Assembly: GCA_016748015.1 (NCBI GenBank)
Contig: JAAOMT010000040.1
Location: 346,609-410,608, forward strand
Length of the DNA stretch: 64,000 bases
Source: Geosiphon pyriformis
Lineage: Eukaryota; Glomeromycota; Glomeromycetes; Archaeosporales; Geosiphonaceae
Direction of reading: 5' to 3'
In this document: piece after piece, positions 10,076 to 20,640 of the stretch
Position numbering within the stretch: the stretch's first letter is position 1
Layout of the letters: each line of letters begins with the position of its first letter
The notes under the pieces: model-generated
What the model was told of the DNA's origin: nothing
Seen by the model: only the letters and a program-made list of their open reading frames with translations
The model's database searches: none
Made by a program: the position numbers and the translations under genes

Positions 10076-11527
10076 TATTGTTTTAATATTATTAATAATA
10101 CTATTAATATTAATATAAAATTGGTTAAATTTTAATATAATAAGTATGAATTCATAAAATATATAAAATAATATAATTTAAATAGATTTATTTTTGAAAT
10201 AATTATAGATTTTAAATATTAGATTATTAATTATAAAAGTTATTTAATAAAATAAAAACAAAATTTATCTTTAATTAAACTTGTTTTTTTTCTGTTTTTA
10301 ATATTTTTGTAAATTTTTATAAATAAAATTTCTAATATTTCTGAAATTTCTGAAATTTTTAATATTTTTGCTAAAATTTTTAAAATTTTTAGCATTTTAA
10401 ATTATTAAAATCTTTATTAACATTTTTAAAATATTTGATATTATATATTTTAATAATTAATATTATGTTATTAGCTATTTATATTATATTTTTTTCTTAT
10501 TTTTTTTGTTTTATTTTATGAATAATAATATATATTTTTTTAATATTAAACTTTAGTAAAATTTTTTGAATTTTGTTTGAATAAGTTTAAGTATTTTTTT
10601 TTATAATATTAAAAATTTTTGTTCTTAGTTTTTTAAACTGTAAATTAATTATTTTTTTAATTGGTTTATTATTAATGTTTTTATAATTAAGTATAATAAT
10701 ATTTTATTATATTTGTAAAAAATTGCATATAATTAATATATTATTTTTAAGTAGATTATTAAATTGTTTTATTTATTGTATTATTTTTTTGTTAAATATT
10801 TGTTTGGATTTATTAATATACAATATCTATTATTTTAAGTAATAATTAAAAATTGTTTTTTCCAACCTTTTAAATAACTGTTAATGGATTTTTAAAAGTT
10901 TTTTTTTATTTTTTTAACAATTCTTTTTATATAGTTATCTATTTGTATTTATAATTTATTATATAAAGCTATTTAAATTGTTTTTTTTTAAAATGTTTTT
11001 ATAGCAAATTTTTTGGCTATTAACTATTAGTTTTATGTTTAATTTTTTTTTAAATACTTAAAATAATTATTAAGTAATTAAGTAAATATTATTTATAATT
11101 TTTATTTTATTGGTTATTTTGTTATATTTTAATAGTATTTATATATATATTTTTTAATTTTATAATATATTAGCTTTAATAATAATAATTGGTTTCAGAT
11201 CTTGTAGAATTTTATTTGGTTTAATCAATATTTTTTGTGTTTTTAATTGTAATGTATTAGATAGTAATAATAACTTAATATAATTTTAATCAATTATTAT
11301 GTTTTGTTTTAATTAAAACTTTGTTTTTTAATTATAATTATATGTTCTATTTTCAAGTATTTTTTAATATAACTTATTTTGGATTTAATTTTTTATTTTA
11401 TTGTTTTTTTACTTTAATATAATATAATAATATTTTGTTTTTAATTTTTAATTTAACTAATTTATTTAACAATTAATTATTATAAATTTTTTTGTTTTTT
11501 TTATAATATTTCAATATAATTAATTGC
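10076..11527. other. Very AT-rich spacer with no readable gene
   Basis: This stretch is dominated by A/T runs and short TAAT/ATTT motifs. I could not follow any protein family in either strand. It may be a retroelement decayed beyond recognition, since it has the same base composition as the recognisable ruins nearby. Confidence 0.6.
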
Positions 11528-11543
11528 TTTTTTAATGTTTTTT
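11528..11543. repeat. Left target-site duplication of LINE L1
   Basis: The 16-bp sequence TTTTTTAATGTTTTTT occurs here and again at 17515-17530, exactly outside the two ends of L1. This is the length expected for target-primed reverse transcription. Confidence 0.7.
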
Positions 11544-11673
11544 TTTTTTATTATCATTTAACGAGTGAGATCCAAACACTACCTAGAACTATACATCAAA
11601 GAAATGATCTAAACTAAGCATGAATTATGCACTGTCTACATGTGACCAGCCACTTGAGCCAGTCAGGACAACA

Positions 11674-14600
11674 CTACGCAATTATATTAATTGAAACTGG
11701 GTTGCCAATACCTGAAAAAAAAGAGCAAGATTTGCAAAAGCCAAAATGGACACCAAAAGCTTCAGCAACACCAAGCAGTTTAACCACACCATCTGAGAAT
11801 CTCGAAGTTAAACCAGAAATTGAGACGGAAACTAAGCCATCCACCAGGATCAGGCCATTTCTTTCCATGTAAGCACAATGCTTAGCACAGACCAACCAAA
11901 TGTTACTCCTGAAAGCAATACATATAGAGCATACAAAATCAGCAATTTTAATGCCAGCAACTTTGGGAACATGGAAGACAGAAACAGTCTCCTGAAGCCA
12001 TCCTTTGAAAACAAAACCCTTGTAAAGAGTTGAGAACACTAAAAAATCCAAGACACAGGCTGACAGCAGCTGTAAAACACTTGAAGCAGAGAGAGAGAGA
12101 CCAGAAAACACCTTCCAAGAAAACATACAGAATTCCAAAACCTGACGACGAGCTGCATCATCAATAACACAAGAAAACACCTGATTAGACACCTTCACTT
12201 CACCACAATACAGACACAAAACACTAGGATAACATTTATCATAAACGCATTTTCAAACAGCCATGGAAAGCCAATGGTGCAAGACCTTCATGAAGTAAGT
12301 ATGAATATCAGCAGTGCACCTGCTGGTGAAACCAGTCACCATATGCAAATCAGGATGCCAAACTCTGGAAGAGGCAAGCCAATCGACATTCGAGCACAAA
12401 TCACCAGCTAGGAACCCAGAACTGGAACCGACCTTCCAGTGCGTCTGACAGACAGAACAAAAAACATCATGAACAAAGTGTTTAGAATTGCCTGAAACAA
12501 TACCACCACCCGCCAACAAAAACCGTTCAGCCACACAAGGAGGGAGAAACCAATTAGAGAGAGCTGCAGCGTCAGTGATACTATCAGTGCAATCATTTCC
12601 CAACACACCAGAGTGGCCCTTAATCTTGTGCCAGCTAACCTTCAAATTCTTTCCGCATATAACATTCCTAATATGCCAGCACTCAACCCAACACCAATTG
12701 CAAAAGTCAGGACATACCAAGTCAACCTCTGACTTGCAAGCATCCAAAGCTGCCTGGCTATCCAAAAACAGGCGAACAGAATGATCCACAGATACACATT
12801 CCAGAGCCAACACTACAGCCTGCAACTCCACCAAAGTAGATAACATCAAACCCTGAACACAGACACCTAAATCCAAGTCAATGTCCTCAAAAAAGGCAAC
12901 AGCCCCGGCCCTACAACCAGTCATGCCCAAATTTTTTACTGACCCATCTATATACACAGACAAACTATCAGCACCAACCTGAGAAAGACAATCACATACA
13001 GACACAAAACCATCAGAACCACAAATGTCTGCAGGGCCAACACCACTCAAGGCCAATAGAGAGAGAAATGCACTACTGAGAAATGCAACAGAGCACCCGA
13101 ACCACTCAGGAACTAGGCCACAAAGATCCAGTTTCTTCTACCACTTAAAGGTGTACCAGTCGAAGATATCCCCATAATGATCCTGAAGCTGATCCACAAA
13201 GGCAATGCCATAACACCAGAGAGAAGGCAAGTATTTTAAAAACAGGGATTTGCTGAGAACAACAGACATAGGCACCCCATCACAAAACTGAAAAGAGCTG
13301 GTCAAGGAGCCACCTAAAGACAAATTGCATTCAAGAAGAATGTGTACCATACCTGACAAGAAATTATTGGAAATGCTGACACAGATATGAGCTGGTGAAC
13401 TTAATGAATGAATGAGGCACCAGCACAGAACTTGCAAGTCATGAGACCTGTGACTAAACAATTGACCTAGAACCCCGCAGAAGTTTGCAAAACTAATAAG
13501 TGAAGCAATCTTGCTTTCAGACTGACATTGTGAGAAGGACTTCAGACCATAAAAAAAAAGATGATGAATCGTGTCACTAGGAAAATTGAGAGGAAGACCA
13601 GATTTAAGTTTTAAACTCTTGTGAATCAGAGCATCCTACTTGTCACACACACTAATAGGGACAAAGCTGAACTGTGTTCTGTAGCTGACTATAGGTTGGA
13701 GAACTGCCAACACCAGGTACAAGAACTGCTTATCTGAAACTGCTTTCTTTAGAACCAAATTACTGAAAAAACAAACGTCTGAATGCACTTTAGCCAAACT
13801 AGACTTAGAAAAACCATCAGTTGAGAGAAAGATACCAAGATACCAATGAGATTCGTCTTTTTTGGTTACAGAAATGGGTAAACTACTAATAAAAAGAGAC
13901 GGATTGCTGATCCTGGCATTAATAAGAATGGCTACAGTTTTGTCATTATTAATTGAAATGTCATTAATTCGAAAAAATTCACTAGCAATATTGAGAATAT
14001 GTTGAGTAGCAGCCTGACTGCTGCCAACCTAAATCGTGTTATCAACAAAAGCCCCAGCAGTGAAAAAAGTAGAAAACCCAGCCTGAAATTCAGCATGACC
14101 ACTCCTAAAGACAAAATGGGAATTGAGTCTATACCCATATACACTCTCTTGACGCTTAACTTTGCACAAAAGAGGATCATAAAATATGTGCCAAAGAAGA
14201 GGGGAAAAAACTTTCCTTTGGTTCAACCCATCATGTACACTATAACCATCAGTTAAATTAAAGTCTGTCATAACCCGATTGGTCCGATTTCTATGAATAT
14301 TGCTAAAAAAAAGAATAAACTTGCCACACATTTTGATCCTGACCAAACACTTCTTGAGATGCTTCCATTCAACAGAGTCATATGCCTTCCACATGTCCTG
14401 CAACACCAGCCAGAGCTTTCAATTTTTCTCCAAAGCATCCTCCACAACTGAACCAATAGCAAAAATAGGAGTCTGGGTAGTAGTACCCTTCAAAACTGAA
14501 AAATTATCCCCACAAAGAATATCATGAGTACTGCATGCCAACGATATCCTGTCAGAAAGAATCTTAGAAAGGATCTTATGAGCTGTTTTAATCAAGGCTA

Positions 14601-16353
14601 TTGGTTGGGTATTTGTGAGAACACCTTCCCACTTGTATGGTTTAGGGATCATTGAAACCCAAGCTTTCCTTCAAGGACCAGGCACAGACTCATGAGACAG
14701 ACAAGAATTCAGAAGCACCAAGAACATATCCAGAACAGACCTATTACTATGCATCCACAGCTCATTTGAAATACCTGAAAGACCAGTAGTTTTACCAATA
14801 AGCAGATCAGAAACCACACCAAACAATTCCAAAAACTCAATTGGCTGCATAACACCAGAAAAAGCCTCATCAAAAACATAATCCAACGGCTAATACTGAC
14901 GGTACCACACATCAGGGACATTGGGAACCACCCTACGCTTCCTAGTCCACCCTTCCATGATATCATCCATTCTCGATTTCACAGGACCAGGTTCCAAAAT
15001 CAGCTCATCATCCACAACTAAGTGGTCTAAAATGACCTTACAGAAAGGGTGCTCCAAGACGCTCTAAATAGTGTGACTCTTGTTTAGTTTGAAACTTTCC
15101 ATCCTCTTTTCGATTACTGACTTGATCTGAGATTCCTCTACACTCTTCAATTTTGCCATTTTAAGTAAGCAATAAGTTTTTTTGACCTTGGAAAGAGCTG
15201 ACCGAACAGTATCAAGAGGAGAACTGGAGAGAAAAAGAGATTTGACCACAGAGGCATTATCATTATCAAGAGAACTCCAAACATCCAACAGTAAAATAAA
15301 TTTGTCACGACAAATCGACCAAGAAGCTTTAACCAGCTTTGAAATCAAAAGTTCCAACTTATGAAATTTGAATGATTCCTTAGTGAAGACACTGTCATAG
15401 TCTTTAAATCATTTTTTCTTGAACACCTCATCAGCTGAAAGAACCATTACCTTGTGGACAATATTCCACATCACATCCAAATCTGAGAATTGCTGGGAGG
15501 CAATAAAATCATTAGAGAACATGGCAGCATTAGCTGCCATAACACCCCTAAACTTGTTTCATTTTGCATCATCAACATTCTTAAAATTAAACTTCCAATG
15601 ATCTTTATTCGCCTGTTTGCGAAGAGAGTTCAACTGCACATCCAGCAAACCACCCAAACCCAAAGACACAGAAACAGCCTGATGATCCATTTCAAAATAT
15701 TCACCAGCATCAAAAACACCACAGTGTATAATTGCATTAACCAAATTCAAAGAAACCAAAACATAGTCAATCGTTTTTCTAACACCCCTAGAGTTTGCCT
15801 AAGTAGGCATTTTAACAGCTGGGCTTCCGACCAAAGAATTAGCCAGACCCAAATCAAGACACTTCCTAAAACTTGCACATTTATAAGAATCATTTTCATT
15901 GAAATCACCACCAAGAACAGTAAAAGAAGATTCATTAACAGCCTTTGCAATAAGAGAATTGATTTCACCAGTCTGAAAAAACCGAACTGCCGAAGAGGCA
16001 CCAGCATAAAGCTCCAGAATCAATATAGAAAGTTTACCCTTGAAAAATAATTTAATAAACAGGAGCCAACCAGGCACCTCAGAAATCTTGCACATATAAC
16101 AAGCCAAAAAAACATCCAAGACAATAGCAACACCTGCACTCAAGTGACCAGAGTCCAAACCAGAAATGAATACTCAGACACCATTGAACTTATCTGCAAT
16201 CTATGGACGAACCTTACTCCTCAATTTCGTTTCAGTAACAATAGAGACCATATTGTTTATTTCCTTATGCCACCTAATAATATCCTTCTGCTTAGCAGAA
16301 TTGTTTATGCTCCTGACGTTGCACATAGCAACTTTCCAGATCAAACTGCTCAT
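11674..16353 (-). pseudogene. LINE L1 ORF2: EEP endonuclease, RT, RNase H, zinc finger
   Basis: ORF2 nicks the target DNA and copies the element RNA onto it. It starts at the ATG at 16353, which overlaps the ORF1 stop as ATGA. The EEP endonuclease (about 16330-15560) shows LYAGASSA, GGDFNEND, KTIDYVLVS and MDHQAVSV. The RT (about 14770-13800) shows GLSGISNELW, the line QPIALIKTAHKILSK, DMWKAYDSVEW and FVDNTI; the last is the F-x-D-D box with the second Asp changed to Asn. RNase H (about 12990-12520) keeps its acidic set: YIDGSVK, LVELQAV, FLDSQAALD and GHSGVLGND. A finger CLYCGEVKVSNQVFSC lies at about 12220-12165; its expected His is Gln here. Several stops and frameshifts break the frame. 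Confidence 0.88.
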
Positions 16354-17378
16354 TGAGTACAGGGTAGAGACACCAAACACACACCAATACTATTCACTTT
16401 AGCCAAAAGGCCCAGAACTGTTTCTATTAGACACTTTATGCTGTCTTCCAGCTTAGACATTGAAGATATATCAAAAGACACCACTCCCGTGACATTCCCA
16501 CCACCAGTAGACGCACCTGAATTCTCACTCATCACTACATCCGCCCCTTGATCCTGTGATGAAGGGATCACCAATGGCTGACATTTAGGGCTAGGCTGAG
16601 GAACCATTGGTCTGAATGCATCCAACCTTATAGCCAGCTTACTAACTTGCTTCGTGAGACTGCCTCAGCCGATGTCCTAATTGGAATTTCTTTAATAACC
16701 ACAGCCTGATCTGACTGCCCAGAAGATTTTTTGAGATTGGTGTTCACTAGGATTTTTACACTTGCAGCCTTATCAGTAGCTTTTATTAGACTCAATTTGG
16801 AAGTAAACGTCGCTCTGATAATTTCTGAGAATTTTGAGGAGGTAGACGCCCTCCCAAAACCATTAATTCCAGAAAACAATTTCCTTACCTCCACAAGCTT
16901 TTCCTGAGAATATTTGCCGGCCACCTTATCCAAGCCAATATCCAACGCAAATGACTTCCTGACTTGGAACATTGACCAAATTTTTCATAGGAGGAGGGAG
17001 CTCAAGAGGAGCATCCGAGAGAACACTATCATCATCACTATTTTTTGAGAAATCAATCTTTTCCAATGGCTTGCCCAATGCCTTTTTGGTTTTAACTTTT
17101 GAACTTGTGAGTGTCTGATCATAATCTCCACCAACCAGAGCACCACCTTCACCATAATCAAAGCTGGTTTCTTCTACTAGACACTCCTCTTCCATATCAA
17201 TACTCTCAGACTCAGTAGTGTCCCCAGTCTCTGAACTCCATAAACAAACACCAGGAACTTCAGCAGCAATTCCTCTATTATCAACACCCTCTGCCAATGC
17301 ACCTCTCTTTCTCTTTTTCCTTGATGCAACTGCCTTAAAACCACTCTTAGAACCAGAAACTTTAACAGTCTTTTTCAT
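16350..17378 (-). pseudogene. LINE L1 ORF1 (Gag-like, internally deleted)
   Basis: ORF1 proteins bind element RNA. This copy starts at the ATG at 17378 with a basic N-terminus (MKKTVKVSGSKSGFKAVASR, then KKRKRG), followed by an acidic stretch (MEEECLVEETSFDYGEG). A frameshift occurs near 16960, after which RKSFALDIGLDKVAGKYSQE continues. About 750 bp present in L3 is missing at about 16660. That removes the RRM-like and Cys/His parts and fuses TSAEAVS to the C-terminal segment. The C-terminus ends SLPCTQ and a TGA that overlaps the ORF2 ATG. Confidence 0.8.
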
Positions 17379-17514
17379 AACAACAATAACAGAGCCAACA
17401 GTAGCCTTGTAATCGAAAAACGGTTTTGATTTATCGTACTGAATGGTAAAAAAACTTCTTTCAAAAAAACTTTTGACTCTTTTTTGGGAATTTTGAACGA
17501 AGAAGAGAAAGAAG

Positions 17515-17530
17515 TTTTTTAATGTTTTTT
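17515..17530. repeat. Right target-site duplication of LINE L1
   Basis: TTTTTTAATGTTTTTT, identical to 11528-11543, directly follows the 5' end of L1 (AGAGAAAGAAG in the plus strand). Confidence 0.7.
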
Positions 17531-18510
17531 AATGTTTTTATTAAGTTATATATTGTTTTAATAATTTTTTTTAAAATATATTTTTAGTTATTAATTTAGT
17601 TGAATATGTTATTATTTTTATTTTTATTAATAAAATTGTTATTTTATTATATATTAATTTAAATAATATTATTTAAATTATATCTTGTTTTATTATTTAT
17701 TTAATAAATAAATAATATTAATAATATAAACAAATTCTATTTTTTTTGATTTTTTGACTGATTTTGGCTAATATTTTACATAATATTCTATTAAATTTTT
17801 TGATTAAACTATTTGTTTATAAATAATATAGTAATAATAATAATTTTTTTACTTTGAATTTTTAATTTAATTTAGATAATATTTTTGTTTACAAAATAAA
17901 CTTTTTAGTTAAATAACAATTTTTTTAAATATTTATATTGATATATTAAGTTTTAGTAAATAAATTCAACTATTAATTTAATATTGGCTTTTTAAATTGC
18001 TTTAATTTTTGGCTATTTGATAAAATAATTTATAATAATTACAATATATTTATTGTTTTTAAATATTATAACTAATAATCTAATTAAGTTAATTATTTAA
18101 TTAAATAATTGTTTAACTTTAATAAATCTTAATAATTTACTTGATTTTTTTTGATAGATATTACAATTTTATATGTATTAAATTATATTTAAATATATAG
18201 TCAATAATATGATTTTTTGGTTTTTTTAATTTTTAATTTATAATTAAAATATTTTGTTATTAAATTAAATTGTTTTTTTTTTGTTACTATTTTTAATAGA
18301 TTGTTTAGTTTTTATTAATTCTTTTAATATAATATATTTTGGTAAATAAAATAGTATTTAAATTAATAATATATTCTATTTTGTTTATTTTAAAAAATTT
18401 TTTCTTAAACTATTAAATATTAATAGATTTAATTATTTATTTTAGAGCTTTTATAATAATATAGTTAATATTTTTTTATATTTGTTTTGTTTACAATAAA
18501 TTATTAATAT
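17531..18510 (-). pseudogene. Ty3 integrase remnant (minus strand)
   Basis: Around 17740-18060 the minus strand reads TNSLIKKFNRILCKILAKIS. This matches the integrase core element that precedes the catalytic Glu region in Ty3 integrases (usual form TNGLVEKFNRTLC). The expected Glu position of the core is Lys here. The rest is too AT-shifted to follow. It is collinear with RNase H and RT remnants at 19560-20640, and the two parts are separated by the solo LTR at 18511-19271. It is a dead element. Confidence 0.6.
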
Positions 18511-19271
18511 TGTTATGGTTAAAACCCATACTTTTTATTAATTATCACATGTATTAGCCACTAATGTCATATAATTAGCCACCTTATTTTTAGATGGTGA
18601 TTATTAATCTAATCAATGATCTAATTATTAATTTGATTATTGATCTGATTATTGATCTGATTATTAATCTGATTATTGACCTAATTATTGATTTAATTGT
18701 TAACCTAGTTATTGATCTGATTATTGACTACTTTCAATAGCTATATAAGTAATAAGTCTTTTAGCTATAGAAAAACATGATAAAAGTAATGAGATAAAAC
18801 ACACTATTAATTACTTTTTTTCATATCATTTATTTATTTTTTCTATTTTCAAGTATTTGAACATCTTGGGATAAAAAATTACTTGTTGGTATTTACATAT
18901 CTTATCTTTTTCTCTTCTTAATTTGTATTTGTTAGAATTAATCTGAGAAGCAATTGCTTGTTTTTGTAATTTATTGAATAAAAAAACAATTGAAAAGCAC
19001 AAAAATACTTATTATTAATTCTAAAAATTACCAAATTAAGACATAAAATAATAGCAGTAGTGTTATTTTGTTAACAATTACAAACTATTCCTCTATCTTC
19101 AGATTTCCAGAAAGAATTTGCAATTGTAATTTTTATAAGATTGATTACACACATTGAATTTTTACTCATTCAATTCACTTCCTTATTGTAATTCTCTCTT
19201 TGATTATTTTTATCATTTTACAATTCTGTTTTTCCTTGCTATTTGTTAGCTTGTTATTTCAATCCATAACA
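18511..19271 (+). repeat. Solo LTR (family B)
   Basis: This 761-bp unit begins TGTTATGG and ends CCATAACA, a perfect 8-base inverted end pair with TG...CA. The 4 bases on each side are ATAT, which fits a 4-bp target duplication but is weak evidence in AT-rich DNA. It has no primer-binding site on its right, so it is solo. It interrupts a minus-strand Ty3 pol. A decayed relative lies at 43898-44485, where the two share the block 'ttag(c/t)cactaat(g/a)t(c/t)atataatt'. It contains a 12-bp minisatellite and a TATA-like AGCTATATAAG near 18740. Confidence 0.8.
18599..18728 (+). repeat. 12-bp minisatellite in the family-B LTR
   Basis: About eleven tandem copies of a 12-bp unit with consensus GATCTGATTATT, varying mainly at positions 1-5 (AATCTG, GACCTA, AACCTAG). 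It lies in the presumed U3 part of the LTR, just upstream of the TATA-like motif. Confidence 0.85.
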
Positions 19272-20640
19272 ATATTTTTTTTTTATTTTTTTTATAATAA
19301 ATTTTGTATTTAAATAACAAATATACTATTTTTTATTTAATATTTTTATTATTATTAGATTTTTTTTATAATAATATTAAATATTTGTAATTAGTATAAA
19401 TATTAAATTGTTTGTCAAAATAATTTTTTTATTTTATAATTGTTTAATAGATTTTTAAGTATTTTAATATTAAAATTTTTTAATTTTATTTAATTAAACT
19501 TAAGTTTTTGTTAGTATATATTACTAATTGTTTTTGTTTATTTTGGTTTTTTTTGTAATAGTACTGTTTTTAATGTTGTATTGAATACATTAATTACAAT
19601 TATAAATGGCTTGTTATAGTTTAAATAAATTAAAACTAAAACTTTAATTAGTTTTTGTTTTAACTTTTTAAAAAAATTTTGTTGTATATTTATTTATTTA
19701 TAATTGATAAAACAGTTAAACAATTGCCAAAAAGTTTTGAATAAATCAACAATATTATTTAGCTAGTTTCAAAAAAAATTTATTTTTGTTAAATTTTTAG
19801 ATCTTAAAAAGTTTTTTATTTTTTTAATTTTATTTAAATTAATCTTAATACTATTTTTCTTATTATATGTTTTAAAAATTTAAGTTTTTTAAAAAAACAT
19901 TTGTTAATATTAAATTTTAATTTAACTTATTAAAATTATTTAAATACTTTTTGTAAATAATAAAAATATTTATTAATAGTTTTTAAGAATATATTAATAT
20001 TATCTAAATAAATAACTATTAATTTTTATAATATACATAAATACATAATTTTTATTAGTTGTTAAAATATTTTTGATATACTAATTAAGCTAAATAGTAT
20101 TATATTAAATTCAAAATTTTTTTTTCATGTAATAAATATTGTTTTTTTTTTATATTTAAAATTATGATTACTTATTAGTAATTATTATTTAAATTTAATA
20201 TAAAACTACTTTTTTTTATTAAATAAATTTTAATGATTTTTAAATTCATAAATTTAAATGATTATTATCATAAATAATACTATTAAGCTTTTAATAGTTT
20301 ATATAAAGCCGAATTTTTCTATTTTTTTTCTAAATTAATATTATTAATAATAATTATAAATTTATAAATAATTAAATTAATTTGCTATTTAATATTTAAT
20401 TGATTTCTTGTTAGATAATTTTATAACTTGTTAATAATACTTAATATGCTTTTTGTTTAATTAACATAATATTTTTAGTTTTAATTTGGTATTAAATAAT
20501 ATTTGTCTTTTTAAATTTATTTTTACTTATAAAAATATTAGCATATTAATTAAATAATACTTTAATTTGTATTTTTTGTAATAAATTCAAGTTTTTTAAG
20601 TTTATTTTCTTTAATTGTTTTGGCTAAAACAAATAAAAAT
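19272..20640 (-). pseudogene. Ty3 RT and RNase H remnants (minus strand)
   Basis: RNase H is seen at about 19560-19780: FFKKLKQKLIKVLVLIYLNY, then NKPFIIVINVF, where the usual form is NKPF-x-x-x-TDAS, so the catalytic Asp appears to be Asn. RT is seen at about 19900-20330: RLYINYKKLNSI-like text, and the catalytic strand IVIYLDNINIFLKTINKYFY, where YLDD has become YLDN. Further upstream (20330-20640), text such as VLVKK-region counterparts is barely traceable. The order IN-RNase H-RT, read right to left as RT-RNase H-IN, is that of a Ty3 pol. It is heavily decayed. Confidence 0.65.

Larger units (their letters stand above)
11544..17514 (-). mobile_element. Jockey-like LINE copy L1
   Basis: This is a near-full-length non-LTR retrotransposon on the minus strand. 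It has a 5' UTR, ORF1 (Gag-like), ORF2 (endonuclease, RT, RNase H, C-terminal finger), a short 3' UTR ending near TTAAATGATAATAAAA, and a T-rich (plus-strand) tail. It is flanked by a 16-bp duplication. It closely matches L3 (34960-41665), so the two form one subfamily. Compared with L3 it lacks about 750 bp of ORF1. Its GC content is clearly above that of its surroundings, so it is a recent arrival. Confidence 0.9.

Noticed and set aside
15490-16050. 186-codon plus-strand ORF
   Set aside because: It lies antisense to the L1 endonuclease and has no family features. It is a shadow.
18599-18728. CRISPR-like array
   Set aside because: The units are contiguous 12-bp repeats without unique spacers and lie inside an LTR in a eukaryotic setting.
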